64,000 nucleotides of DNA, taken from the NCBI GenBank assembly GCA_029260755.1, contig JAJDCQ010000180.1:1-64000 (forward strand). The letters run 5' to 3'. Below the pieces are notes generated by a model. That model was not told the origin of the DNA, ran no database searches, and saw nothing but the letters and a program-made list of their open reading frames with translations. The DNA is from Planctomycetota bacterium (GTDB taxonomy: Bacteria > Planctomycetota > J058 > JAJDCQ01). The position numbers and the translations under genes were made by a program. Shown here one piece after another: positions 34,860 to 43,119 of the stretch (its first letter is position 1; each line of letters begins with the position of its first letter).

Positions 34860-37313
34860 ATGACCGCCCGGCTGCTGACCCTCCCCATCCGCCACCCCGC
34901 GACCGCCCTCGCCCTGGTCGTCCTCGGGACTGCCCTCGCCCTCGCTCCGCTGGTCGCGCCCGACCTCGTCTCGTCGCTCGTCGGCGTGGAGACCCGCCTC
35001 CGGTTCGACTTCCGGGTCGAGAAGCTCTTTCCCGACGACGACCGCCGCCTCGAGGACCACCGGGCGTTCGTCGACGACTTCGGCCGCGACGACGACACGG
35101 CGATCATCCTCCTGGCCGGCGACGCCGACGTCCTCGAGGCCAGCGCCCTGGGGCGGATTCACCGGATCACCGAGCTCCTCCGCGACCATCCGCTCGTCGA
35201 CGCCGACCGGGTCAGCTCGCTCAGCCACGTGAGCTTCGTCCGGGCGGAGGGGGGCTGGCTCGACGTTGCTCCCCTCTTCGAGCCCGACGACGCGGCGACG
35301 TGGGATCGCGATGCGATGGCCGCGCTCCTCCTCGACCATCCGATCTACCGCGACCAGGTCGTCTCGGGCGACGCCCGCGTCTGCGGCTTCGTCGTGCCGC
35401 TCCATCCGATCGAGGCGAGCCCCGAGGCGCGGCGCGAGCTGGTCGCCTTCCTCCGGCGGACGCTCGCCGACGAGGCCGGCCCGGGCGAGACGGTCCACCT
35501 CGACGGGATCATCGTCACCCGCGACGTCGTCCTCGAGCTCATGCGGCGCGACAGCCGCGTCTACTACCCGACCGCCCTCGCCGTCCTCGTCCTCGCCCTC
35601 GTCCTCGTCCTCCGCGACGTCCGGGCCGCCCTCCTGACGACCACGGCCGTCGTCCTGAGCGTCGTCTGGACGCTCGGGCTGATGGCCTGGGCCGGCATCC
35701 CGCTGAACCTCGTCTCGACCGCGATCCCGGTCCTGCTCGTCGTCGCGGGGGTCGGCGACGCGGTCCATCTGATCGAGCGTCTCCGCCATCTCGCGGTCCT
35801 CGGCGTCGCTCCGGGCGAGGCGCTCGAGCAGGCGGTCGCCGAGGTCGGCCTCGCCTGCCTCATGACGAGCGTCACCACGGCGGCCGGCTTCCTCTCGCTC
35901 GCGTTCGCCGGCGTCGTCACCCTGCGCGAGTTCGGCGTCCCGACCGGGGTCGGCATCGTGTTCGCGTTCGTCATCACCTTCCTCCTCCTCCCCCCGGTGC
36001 TCCTCGCCTGGCCGGCGATCGCCACGCCACGCGCCGAACGCCGCGGCCTCGGGCGTCGGATCGCCCGCGGGGCCTGGCGCCTCGTCGCCGCCCGCCGCGG
36101 CTGGGTTCTGCTCGGCGCCGCGGCGGCGACGCTCGCGGCGGTGCTCGTCGCGCCGAGCGTCCGCGTCGAGAGCCGCATGCTCGAGGACTTCGACGAGGAC
36201 GGCCCGCTCCACCAGACCCGCCGCTTCATCGAGGAGCGGATGGGCGGGGTGAGCGCGATCGAGGTGATCGTGCGACGCCCATCCGACGCGGTCGCCGTCG
36301 CGCCGGGGGGGCCGACCGGCGCCGCCGCCGCGATCGCGGGCGCGGGGGGCGCGCGCGCCCGGATGCTCGACCCCGACGTCCTCGCCGCGGCCGCGGCGCT
36401 CGCCGAGCGCCTCCGCGCCGAGGACTACCGCGCCGCGGGGGTCCTCTCGGTCGTCGGCCTCACCGACTACCTCGCCGAGATGAACCACGTCCTCGAGGAG
36501 CGGGCGCCGGGGACCGACGTCCTCCCCGGGACGCGGGCCGCCGCCGCGCAGCTCCGCTTCCTCTACGAGAGCAGCCGGCCGAGCGACCCGACGGTCGACT
36601 TCGTCGGCGACGCGCAGGAGGTGCTCCGCATCCGGGTGCGGGTGAAGAACCTCTGGACGCCCGAGTTCTTCGAGCTCGCCGACCGGATCGAGGCCGAGGC
36701 GAGCGCGCTCCTGCCGCCCGACCTCGAGGTGCGGGTGACCGGCTTCACCCTGATGATGCAGGCGGTGCAGCAGTCGATCATCCGCCACCTCGCCCAGAGC
36801 CTCGCGATCGCCGCCGGCGTGATCCTCCTCGCGGTCGTGCTCCTGACCGGCTCGGTCCGCGGCACGGTCCTCGGGCTGGTCGCGAACCTCCTCCCGCTCC
36901 TGCTCCTCCTCGCGGTGATGGCGCTCGTCGGGTTCCGCCTCCGGATGATCACGAGCGCGATCTTCTGCGTCGTCTTCGGGATCGCCGTCGACGACACGAT
37001 CCATCTCTTCGCCGCGATCCGCGCCGGGTCGCGCTCGACCGGCGGCGCGATCTCTCGCCGCGCTCTCCGGCGGGCGGTGACCGAGACCGGCGCCGCGATG
37101 ATCGCGACGAGCGCCATCCTCGCGGCCGGCTTCGGCGTGCTGCTCCTCTCCTCGATCCGGGCGAATCGCCTCTTCGCCGGCCTCTCGATCCTGACGATCG
37201 TCCTCGCCCTCGCGATCGACCTCCTCGCGATCCCGGCGTTGCTCCTCCCGCGGCGCCGACGGAAAACCTCGCCCGGGCAGATCGACGGAAGTGACCGATC
37301 GGTCACAGTATAA
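34860..37313 (+). CDS. RND-superfamily (MMPL/HpnN-like) exporter
   Basis: An 817-residue inner-membrane transporter of the MMPL-type RND group. It has a two-fold repeat: TM1 (residues 14-37), a periplasmic domain with FRVEKLFPDDDRRLEDHRAF, then TM2-6 (about 235-390). The second half repeats this with TM7 (about 405-425), a loop and TM8-12 from about 645. The family acidic motif in the TM4 equivalents is GVGDAVHLIERL and GIAVDDTIHLFAAI. Such proteins move lipids or hydrophobic compounds (HpnN moves hopanoids). It is divergent from the DUF3419 operon with 129 bp between them, so a lipid-export role for that operon is possible. Confidence 0.92.
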   Translation: MTARLLTLPIRHPATALALVVLGTALALAPLVAPDLVSSLVGVETRLRFDFRVEKLFPDDDRRLEDHRAFVDDFGRDDDTAIILLAGDADVLEASALGRIHRITELLRDHPLVDADRVSSLSHVSFVRAEGGWLDVAPLFEPDDAATWDRDAMAALLLDHPIYRDQVVSGDARVCGFVVPLHPIEASPEARRELVAFLRRTLADEAGPGETVHLDGIIVTRDVVLELMRRDSRVYYPTALAVLVLALVLVLRDVRAALLTTTAVVLSVVWTLGLMAWAGIPLNLVSTAIPVLLVVAGVGDAVHLIERLRHLAVLGVAPGEALEQAVAEVGLACLMTSVTTAAGFLSLAFAGVVTLREFGVPTGVGIVFAFVITFLLLPPVLLAWPAIATPRAERRGLGRRIARGAWRLVAARRGWVLLGAAAATLAAVLVAPSVRVESRMLEDFDEDGPLHQTRRFIEERMGGVSAIEVIVRRPSDAVAVAPGGPTGAAAAIAGAGGARARMLDPDVLAAAAALAERLRAEDYRAAGVLSVVGLTDYLAEMNHVLEERAPGTDVLPGTRAAAAQLRFLYESSRPSDPTVDFVGDAQEVLRIRVRVKNLWTPEFFELADRIEAEASALLPPDLEVRVTGFTLMMQAVQQSIIRHLAQSLAIAAGVILLAVVLLTGSVRGTVLGLVANLLPLLLLLAVMALVGFRLRMITSAIFCVVFGIAVDDTIHLFAAIRAGSRSTGGAISRRALRRAVTETGAAMIATSAILAAGFGVLLLSSIRANRLFAGLSILTIVLALAIDLLAIPALLLPRRRRKTSPGQIDGSDRSVTV
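37291..37306. promoter_or_regulatory. 16-bp perfect palindrome, TetR-operator-like
   Basis: GTGACCGATCGGTCAC is fully symmetric and overlaps the last codons of the exporter gene, 100 bp before the next start. The size and composition resemble TetR-family operators, but no TetR gene is in the window. Confidence 0.4.
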
Positions 37314-37370
37314 GAGTCAATCCAAGATACCCTTACGAGAATTGCCGCACGCGACGGGCTCATCGGCGAC

Positions 37371-37376
37371 TATAAT
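37371..37376 (+). promoter_or_regulatory. -10-like TATAAT upstream of the redoxin fusion gene
   Basis: A consensus TATAAT, rare in this GC-rich DNA, lies 30 bp before GTG 37407. No good -35 box sits at 16-18 bp; TTGCCG at 37342 is 23 bp away. Activator dependence would fit the palindrome at 37291. Confidence 0.4.
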
Positions 37377-37406
37377 CCTCGACCCCCGGAGAGAGGAGGA
37401 CCCGTC

Positions 37407-39302
37407 GTGATCAATGAGAATCGAGCCCGCCCCGTCGCTCCCGTCCTCGCGACCGCCGTCGCCTTCGTGCTGCTGATCGCGGTGCTCGCCGGCGGCGCGC
37501 TCCTCGCCGCGCCCGCCGGAGCCGGCGACGACGACATGCCCGATGACGTCGACCCGCGCGTCGCGGTCCCGATCGGCTCCTCGATCGGAAAGCTCCAGGT
37601 GACCGACATCCGGTACCTCCCGCGCACGATCGACGAGCTCGGCGAGGCGAAGGCGCGCGTCCTGGTCTTCACGACGACGAGCTGCCCGATCGTGCGCCGC
37701 TACATGCCGCGCCTCGTGGAGCTCGACGCCGACTACCGCGAGCGCGGCGTCGTCCTCGTCGCCGTCGACGTCGGGCCCGAGGACACCCTCCTCGACGTCG
37801 CCGCGCAGGCGCTCGAGCACGGCGCGCCGTTCCCGTTCGTCAAGGACGCCGACGGGTCGGTCGCGGCCGCTCTCGGGATCGGCCGCACGCCCGAGGTCGT
37901 CATCCTCGACGGCGAGAACCGCCTCGTCTACCGCGGCCGGATCGACGACCAGGTGCGGCTCGGCGGCGTCGCCCCGAAGGTGAAGCGCCACGACCTCCGC
38001 GAGGCGCTCGACGAGGTGCTCGCCGGGAAGGCCGTGACGCTCGCCGAGACGCCGGTGGACGGCTGCGCCCTGACCGCGCCGAGCGATCACGGTCCGGGCC
38101 GGGACGCGCCGGCGCCGACGTGGACCGAGGACGTCGCCCCGATCGTGCAGCGCCGCTGCCAGGACTGCCACCGCCACGGGGGCGGGGCGCCGCTCACGCT
38201 GACGTCCTACGACGACGCCCGCGACGTGGCGGCGATGATGGCCGAGGTCGTCGAGCAGCGGCGGATGCCGCCCTGGTTCGCCGACCCGCGCCACGGCTCG
38301 TTCCGCAACGACCAGAGCCTGTCGGACGACGAGCGCCGCACCCTCCTCGCGTGGATCGCGGCCGGGACGCCGCGCGGACCGGCCGACGCCGAGCCGCCGG
38401 CGCGCACCTGGCCGACGAGCGAGTGGGCGATCGGCGAGCCCGACCTCGTGATCTCGATGGATCACTCGATCGACATCCAGAAGGACGGCTACATGCCGTA
38501 CCAGTACGTGATCCTCCCGCACGTCTTCAAGGAGGACACCTGGGTCTCGGCCGTCGAGATCCTCCCCGAGGTTGCCGAGGTGCTCCACCACTGCAACATC
38601 GGCTACACGATCCCGGCGGAGGGGCGCGACACGCACTTCATCACCGGGCGCGTCCCCGGCGGCGGGCCGCTGGAGCTGCGCGACGGCGTCGGCTTCAAGA
38701 TCCCGAAGGGCGCGATCCTCGGGCTCCAGATCCACTACACCCCGATCGGCGTCGCGACGAAGGACCGGATCCGCGTCGGGCTCAAGTTCCCTCGCGGCCC
38801 GATCCGCCAGCAGCTCCGCCACCTCCGGATCGGCAACACGAAGTTCGAGATCCCCGCCGGCGCGCGGCATCACCCGGTGCGGGCGAGCCGGCGTCTCCCC
38901 CACGACGCGATCGGCGAGGGGATGTTCGCGCACATGCACCTGCGCGGGAAGGACATGAGCTTCAAGGCGCGCCATCCCGACGGGAGCGAGGAGACGCTCC
39001 TGTCGATCCCGAACTACAGCTTCGACTGGCAGCTCGGCTACGAGTGGACGGTCGGCGCCCAGCGCTTCCCGAAGGGGACGCGGATCGAGGTCGAGGCGCA
39101 CTTCGACAACTCGACCTGGAACCCCTACAACCCCGACGCCGAGACGCCGGTCAGGTTCGGTCTCCAGACCTACCACGAGATGATGTACGGCTTCTTCTTC
39201 TACGTGGCGGAGGGGGAGGACCTGGGGATCCACGTCGATCCGGCGACGGGCCGCGAGGTGGAGGCGCCGGCTCCCGCCCCGGAGAAGCGGCGGGTCTACT
39301 GA
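37407..39302 (+). CDS. redoxin - c-type cytochrome - copper type II monooxygenase-like fusion
   Basis: A 631-residue exported protein. A membrane or signal segment lies at 11-38. A thioredoxin/AhpC-like domain (about 55-210) has a single Cys, C93 in TTTSCPIVRRYMP, instead of CxxC. A cytochrome c-like domain (about 240-325) has CQDCH at 251-255 and the possible axial ligand M287 (RRMPPWF). The C-terminal domain (about 345-605) has the copper ligands of peptidyl-glycine-type monooxygenases: LHHCN (H394, H395), IHY (H443) and HMH (H509, H511). This architecture recurs in Planctomycetota. The start is GTG 37407 with GAGGAGG upstream. Redox chemistry in the periplasm is likely; the substrate is unknown. 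Confidence 0.88.
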   Translation: MINENRARPVAPVLATAVAFVLLIAVLAGGALLAAPAGAGDDDMPDDVDPRVAVPIGSSIGKLQVTDIRYLPRTIDELGEAKARVLVFTTTSCPIVRRYMPRLVELDADYRERGVVLVAVDVGPEDTLLDVAAQALEHGAPFPFVKDADGSVAAALGIGRTPEVVILDGENRLVYRGRIDDQVRLGGVAPKVKRHDLREALDEVLAGKAVTLAETPVDGCALTAPSDHGPGRDAPAPTWTEDVAPIVQRRCQDCHRHGGGAPLTLTSYDDARDVAAMMAEVVEQRRMPPWFADPRHGSFRNDQSLSDDERRTLLAWIAAGTPRGPADAEPPARTWPTSEWAIGEPDLVISMDHSIDIQKDGYMPYQYVILPHVFKEDTWVSAVEILPEVAEVLHHCNIGYTIPAEGRDTHFITGRVPGGGPLELRDGVGFKIPKGAILGLQIHYTPIGVATKDRIRVGLKFPRGPIRQQLRHLRIGNTKFEIPAGARHHPVRASRRLPHDAIGEGMFAHMHLRGKDMSFKARHPDGSEETLLSIPNYSFDWQLGYEWTVGAQRFPKGTRIEVEAHFDNSTWNPYNPDAETPVRFGLQTYHEMMYGFFFYVAEGEDLGIHVDPATGREVEAPAPAPEKRRVY

Positions 39303-39350
39303 GCCCGGCCCTCGTCGAGCGAAGGAGGTCCGGCGCGACACCCGAGACAG

Positions 39351-39431
39351 TCCGCGTCATCCGCGCAATCCGCGGTTTCACTCTCTCGGCGCCGAACGAG
39401 AGGGAACCGCGGATTGCGCGGATGACGCGGA
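39351..39431 (+). repeat. inverted-repeat element E (CGCGGATTG type), perfect arms
   Basis: The arms at 39351-39377 and 39405-39431 are perfect reverse complements over 27 bp, with units CGCGGATTG, CGCGGATGA and CGCGGA at a 9 bp period. The 27 bp loop itself holds CTCTC/GAGAG. The transcript would form a very stable hairpin 48 bp after the redoxin-fusion stop, so it may act as its terminator. Confidence 0.85.
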
Positions 39432-39492
39432 TCGGGGGCGGCCGGTCCGAGTTCACGCCGAGGCGCGCGTCCCGAAGCGGGTCCGCCGCCCG

Positions 39493-39528
39493 GCCCGGCC
39501 GTCACGCTCACGTTCGTGACGACCGGGC
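39493..39528. terminator. 13-bp stem hairpin between convergent genes
   Basis: GCCCGGCCGTCAC (39493-39505) pairs with GTGACGACCGGGC (39516-39528) around 10 nt, with one G-T wobble on one strand. It lies between the convergent redoxin-fusion and FHA genes and may terminate either. No T-run follows. Confidence 0.4.
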
Positions 39529-39596
39529 CTCCGCGCGAGAGAATGATCAGGAAGTAGGAGGAAGTAGGAAGGTCGTGACTCGCATGCGGTCGCGGG

Positions 39597-40853
39597 CTAG
39601 GCGCACGCCGCCGCGGCCGCTGCCGTTGCGTAGGCGCTCTCCCACTGCTCGGGCGTGACGACGCCCTTGCGGATGAACCGGGCGGCGATCGCGCCGAGCC
39701 GGCTCTTCTCCTCGCGGAGAACGTCCTTCGCCTGGTAGTGGCTGATCAGCTTCTGGCTCACGAGGACGCGGAGGACCGACCACGCCTTCGGCTCGTCGTC
39801 GACCTCTCCTGTGACCGGCTCCATCAGGAACAGACACGGGACGCCGCCGAACCAGATCGCGGTGTGGGCGCGCAGCTCCGAGCGCATCCCGGCGCCGAGG
39901 CGGACGCCGCGCACCCGCGTCCGGTTCGTGCTGCCCAGGTCCTCGATCACCCAGCGGCGACCGCTCCAGAAGATCCGGGCGTGGCTCTTGCTCACCGAGC
40001 AGTGCCGGATCGCGACGCCGTTGCTCCGCGTGCGCCCGACCTGGGTCTCGCGGCCCTCGAGGAGGAAGTCGCCGCGGGTTGCATCGCAGCCGACGACGAG
40101 GCGCGGGCGGCTGCTCCGCACGGCGTCCTCGGTCGAGATCGCGCTCGAGGAGCCGGCGCGGTCGTCCCACTCGTGGATCGTCATCGTCACGCTCGCGCGC
40201 GGCGCGGACGGCGCGGGCGCGGCGGGGACGTCGTGCTCGACCGTCGCCTCGGCGGCTCCGTCGTCGTCGGTGTCGGCGCACGAGTCGACCTCGGCCTCGG
40301 CGACCGGCTCGATTCGCTTGATCGTCGTCGCCTCGGACTGCGCGACGGGGAGGATCTCGTCGGCGCCGAACGACTCCTCGGCGACCCGCGAGGCGCGGAG
40401 CGCCTGCTGGAGGAGATCGATCTTCGCGTCGAGCTCCTCGGGCGTCCTCGGCGCCGGGTCGGGGCGCCGGGCGCGGGCGACGAACAGACCCGGCGGCGTG
40501 ATCGAGAACGCCGGGAACGCGAAGGGGCGCGGAGCGACCTCGGCGCCGCACGCGTGAATGGCGAGGGCGTGCCACGCCGGCGCGTCCGCCCGGAGGGCCG
40601 CCCGGACCTCGGGGCGCTCGACGGGGCGAGGCGGCGCGGCTCGTTCGGTCCGCCCGCGCGGTCGCCGCGCGCCCGGCGTCGGCGTCGGGTCGGGCGTCGG
40701 CTGCGGCGATGCGGCGCGGGCCGTCTCGGCCGCCTCACGGTGGCGCGCCCGGAGCTCCTCGAGGCCGATCGGTCGGGCCGGAAGCGGCGTCACCGTCCGC
40801 TCCGCGACGGATCGCTGCACGCGCTCGCGGACCCACTGGGACCAGGCCGTCAT
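39597..40853 (-). CDS. FHA-domain protein, 418 aa
   Basis: A cytoplasmic-looking protein. Its N-terminal half is Pro/Arg/Glu-rich and probably disordered. An FHA phosphothreonine-binding domain lies at about 250-345, with the canonical G273-R274, S288-x2-H291 and N310 (QVGRTRSNG, SKSHAR, DLGSTNRT). The C-terminal 55 residues contain a helical module (LVSQKLISHYQAKDVLREEK, GVVTPEQWE). It looks like the N-terminal module of the kinase at 15048. The start is uncertain: the frame stays open upstream, but residues before MTAWSQWVRE are Arg/Pro-rich and unlikely, so I chose ATG 40853. The FHA domain probably reads Thr phosphorylation by one of the nearby kinases. Confidence 0.78.
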   Translation of the reverse strand: MTAWSQWVRERVQRSVAERTVTPLPARPIGLEELRARHREAAETARAASPQPTPDPTPTPGARRPRGRTERAAPPRPVERPEVRAALRADAPAWHALAIHACGAEVAPRPFAFPAFSITPPGLFVARARRPDPAPRTPEELDAKIDLLQQALRASRVAEESFGADEILPVAQSEATTIKRIEPVAEAEVDSCADTDDDGAAEATVEHDVPAAPAPSAPRASVTMTIHEWDDRAGSSSAISTEDAVRSSRPRLVVGCDATRGDFLLEGRETQVGRTRSNGVAIRHCSVSKSHARIFWSGRRWVIEDLGSTNRTRVRGVRLGAGMRSELRAHTAIWFGGVPCLFLMEPVTGEVDDEPKAWSVLRVLVSQKLISHYQAKDVLREEKSRLGAIAARFIRKGVVTPEQWESAYATAAAAAACA

Positions 40854-41451
40854 CGGGACGCCGTCGCGCGGCGTCAGCGGCTCGTCGGCGGGATGGAGCT
40901 CAGGGGGGCCGACGCCCGCTTCGGAGGCGAGGCCCGTCGCCGCAGGCCTTCCGCGCATCCGCGGCAGCGGCCGCGTCGGCGCGAGTCCGCCCGCGCCGCC
41001 GGCCGCCCGCGGCCGCCGCAGCCGACCCGTGGGACGCCGATGCCCGGATTCGCCCGGGCTCCGCCCGGTCCGACCCGACCCATTCCTTCTCGAACCGACG
41101 CGCGCTCGATCTTGCATGAATGTCGTAACCCTCTGCCCTCTAGGATTGCCGGCGCCGCTCACCTCCCGGCGCCCCGCCCTGTCGTCCGGGAAGAACGCAA
41201 GAATCCGGCCAGGTCGGGCGTTTCGACCGGCGGCCCTGAACATCCTGCCGGGATGCCGCTCCCCGGCGGGCCGAGCGCGGGGCGGGACAGGCCTTCTCCG
41301 TTCGGTGCACGACACCGGCGAAAAAGCTAAGATCCAAGGGTGTCGCCCGGTCGGTCACGCGCGCCGCGTCGTACCGCGACGCGTCCCGAGACCGCCCGGA
41401 ACGACGGGATCACCGAGCCGCAGAGGACTTAGGAAGACCGCGATCTCGCGC
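40854..41451. other. intergenic region between divergent FHA genes
   Basis: Nearly 600 bp separate the two divergent FHA genes. If the minus gene starts further upstream (for example near 41115), part of this is coding. I see no repeat element, tRNA or convincing promoter. The only AT-richer patch is around 41319-41337 (GCGAAAAAGCTAAGATCC), a possible -10 (TAAGAT) for the plus-strand gene without a matching -35. Confidence 0.4.
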
Positions 41452-43113
41452 ATGTCGTTCTTCGTCAAGCTCCTCGGCGAGCGCACCGTTCGCATGAAGG
41501 TGGACCCCGGCGAGGTGCTCACCATCGGGCGCTCGCCCGAGACCGACCTCTGCATCGACGAGCGGCGGGTCTCGCGCCTCCACTGTGAGCTCGAGGGCTC
41601 CGAGTCCGGCCTCATCGTCCGCGACCTCAAGAGCCGCAACGGCACCCGCCTCAACGGCGAGCGGTTCCGCGGCGAGGTGATCGCCCACCCCGGGGATCAG
41701 ATCAAGGTCGGCAGCGCCTACATCCTCGTCGAGCGCCAGGCGATCAAGCAGCAGGTCAACCCGGTCACCACCAGCCACCTGCGCGCGGCGGCGCTCGAGG
41801 CGAACCTCGACCTCCCGTTCCTCCCCGGGTTCGAGGTGCTCGCCGAGCTCGGCAGCGGCACGACCGGCAAGGTGTACCGGGCCCGGCCGGCGAGCGGCGG
41901 TCGCCACGTGGCCGTCAAGATCCTGAAGCACGGGGCGAGCGAGACCCGCGTCGAGCGCTTCATGCGCGGCGCCGAGGCGCTCCGCCGGCTCGACCACCCG
42001 AACATCGTCAAGGTCTACGACGTGACGAGCGCCGGGAAGGAGGGTCACTTCTTCACGATGGAGCTGCTCGAGGGGACGACCCTCGGCGAGATGATCGCGG
42101 AGAGCCCGCTCGGCACCCGCGAGACCCTGTCGATCGGGGTCCAGGTGGCCCGCGCCCTCAAGCTCGTCCACAAGGAGGGGATCATCCATCGGGACATCAC
42201 GCCCGACAACATCATGATCCTCCACGGCGGCGTCGTGAAGCTGCTGGGCTTCGACTTCGTGAAGAACATCAAGGACACATCCAGCGGCCGCGTCGCGCTG
42301 ACCAAGCTCGGCGAGATCGTCGGCGACATCACCTACAGCAGCCCCGAGCAGGCCCAGGACCCGCGCACGGTCGATCACCGGACCGACCTCTACGCCGTCG
42401 GCACGGTGCTCTTCAAGGCGGTCACCGGACGCCCGCCGTTCGAGGGGAACCGCGTCGAGCTCTTCCGGAAGGTCCTCTGGGAGAAGCCGCCCGCCCTCCG
42501 CGCGCTCGTGGCGACGACCGGCGAGCAGCTCGAGGCGATCGTGGCGAAGCTGCTCGAGAAGGAGCCGGCCGACCGCTACGAGAACGGCGCCGATCTCGAG
42601 ATGGCGCTCGACGACGCGCTCCTCGAGAGCTGCCGCCACGACCCGTCCCTCGAGGCGCCGGCGGCGTTCAACGAGAGCGGCGTCTCGCCGGGCAATCTCG
42701 AGGCGACGATGCCGGTCACCGTCGAGGACACGATCGAGGAGAGCGTCCTGACCCCGACCCCGGGGCCGGTGCGGTTCGGCGGCGGCTTCAGCGGGTTCGA
42801 GCTCCTCGAGATCCTGCAGTTCCTCGAGCTGCACGAAAAGGAGGGGCGCCTCACGGTGAACACCGGCTCGCACGCCGGAGAGATCTCGATCCGCAAGGGC
42901 GTGATCGTCTTCGCCATGGCCGGCGACATCACCGGCGAGGAGGCGGCCCGCCTGCTCCTCGAGGCGCCCGAGGGCACCTTCGAGTTCCACGGCAGCAACG
43001 CCGAGGAGACCCTCCCGCCGCCGCTCGGCGACGAGATCGCGGTGCAGCCGAGCAGCATCGCCCTCGACGTGATGCGCAAGCGGGACGAGAGTGCGCGGGC
43101 CGCCCCGAAGTAG
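41452..43113 (+). CDS. FHA - pseudokinase - DUF4388 signalling protein
   Basis: A 553-residue protein. An FHA domain lies at 1-95 (TIGRSPETDL, SRLH at 41-44, SRNGTRLNG). A kinase-like domain at 127-390 keeps the Gly loop GSGTTGKV and K156, but the catalytic loop reads HRDITPDN (Thr for the usual Lys at 250). The DFG motif is replaced by G266-F267-D268 in KLLGFDFVK, so the Mg-binding Asp is missing. Catalysis is doubtful: probably a pseudokinase. The C-terminal 448-545 (FSGFELLEILQFLELHEKEG) is a DUF4388/PATAN domain, typical of response-regulator partners. No membrane helix. The next kinase gene starts 6 bp after the stop, suggesting an operon. Confidence 0.9.
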   Translation: MSFFVKLLGERTVRMKVDPGEVLTIGRSPETDLCIDERRVSRLHCELEGSESGLIVRDLKSRNGTRLNGERFRGEVIAHPGDQIKVGSAYILVERQAIKQQVNPVTTSHLRAAALEANLDLPFLPGFEVLAELGSGTTGKVYRARPASGGRHVAVKILKHGASETRVERFMRGAEALRRLDHPNIVKVYDVTSAGKEGHFFTMELLEGTTLGEMIAESPLGTRETLSIGVQVARALKLVHKEGIIHRDITPDNIMILHGGVVKLLGFDFVKNIKDTSSGRVALTKLGEIVGDITYSSPEQAQDPRTVDHRTDLYAVGTVLFKAVTGRPPFEGNRVELFRKVLWEKPPALRALVATTGEQLEAIVAKLLEKEPADRYENGADLEMALDDALLESCRHDPSLEAPAAFNESGVSPGNLEATMPVTVEDTIEESVLTPTPGPVRFGGGFSGFELLEILQFLELHEKEGRLTVNTGSHAGEISIRKGVIVFAMAGDITGEEAARLLLEAPEGTFEFHGSNAEETLPPPLGDEIAVQPSSIALDVMRKRDESARAAPK

Positions 43114-43119
43114 TCGATC

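Noticed and set aside
33783..37313. A 1,176-codon plus-strand frame extending the exporter upstream
   Set aside because: The first 359 codons are antisense to the clear DUF3419 gene and read as a charged low-complexity protein; the exporter begins at 34860 with a proper TM1.
37342..37376. A full sigma-70 promoter with TTGCCG as -35
   Set aside because: The spacer would be 23 bp, too long; only the -10-like box is reported.
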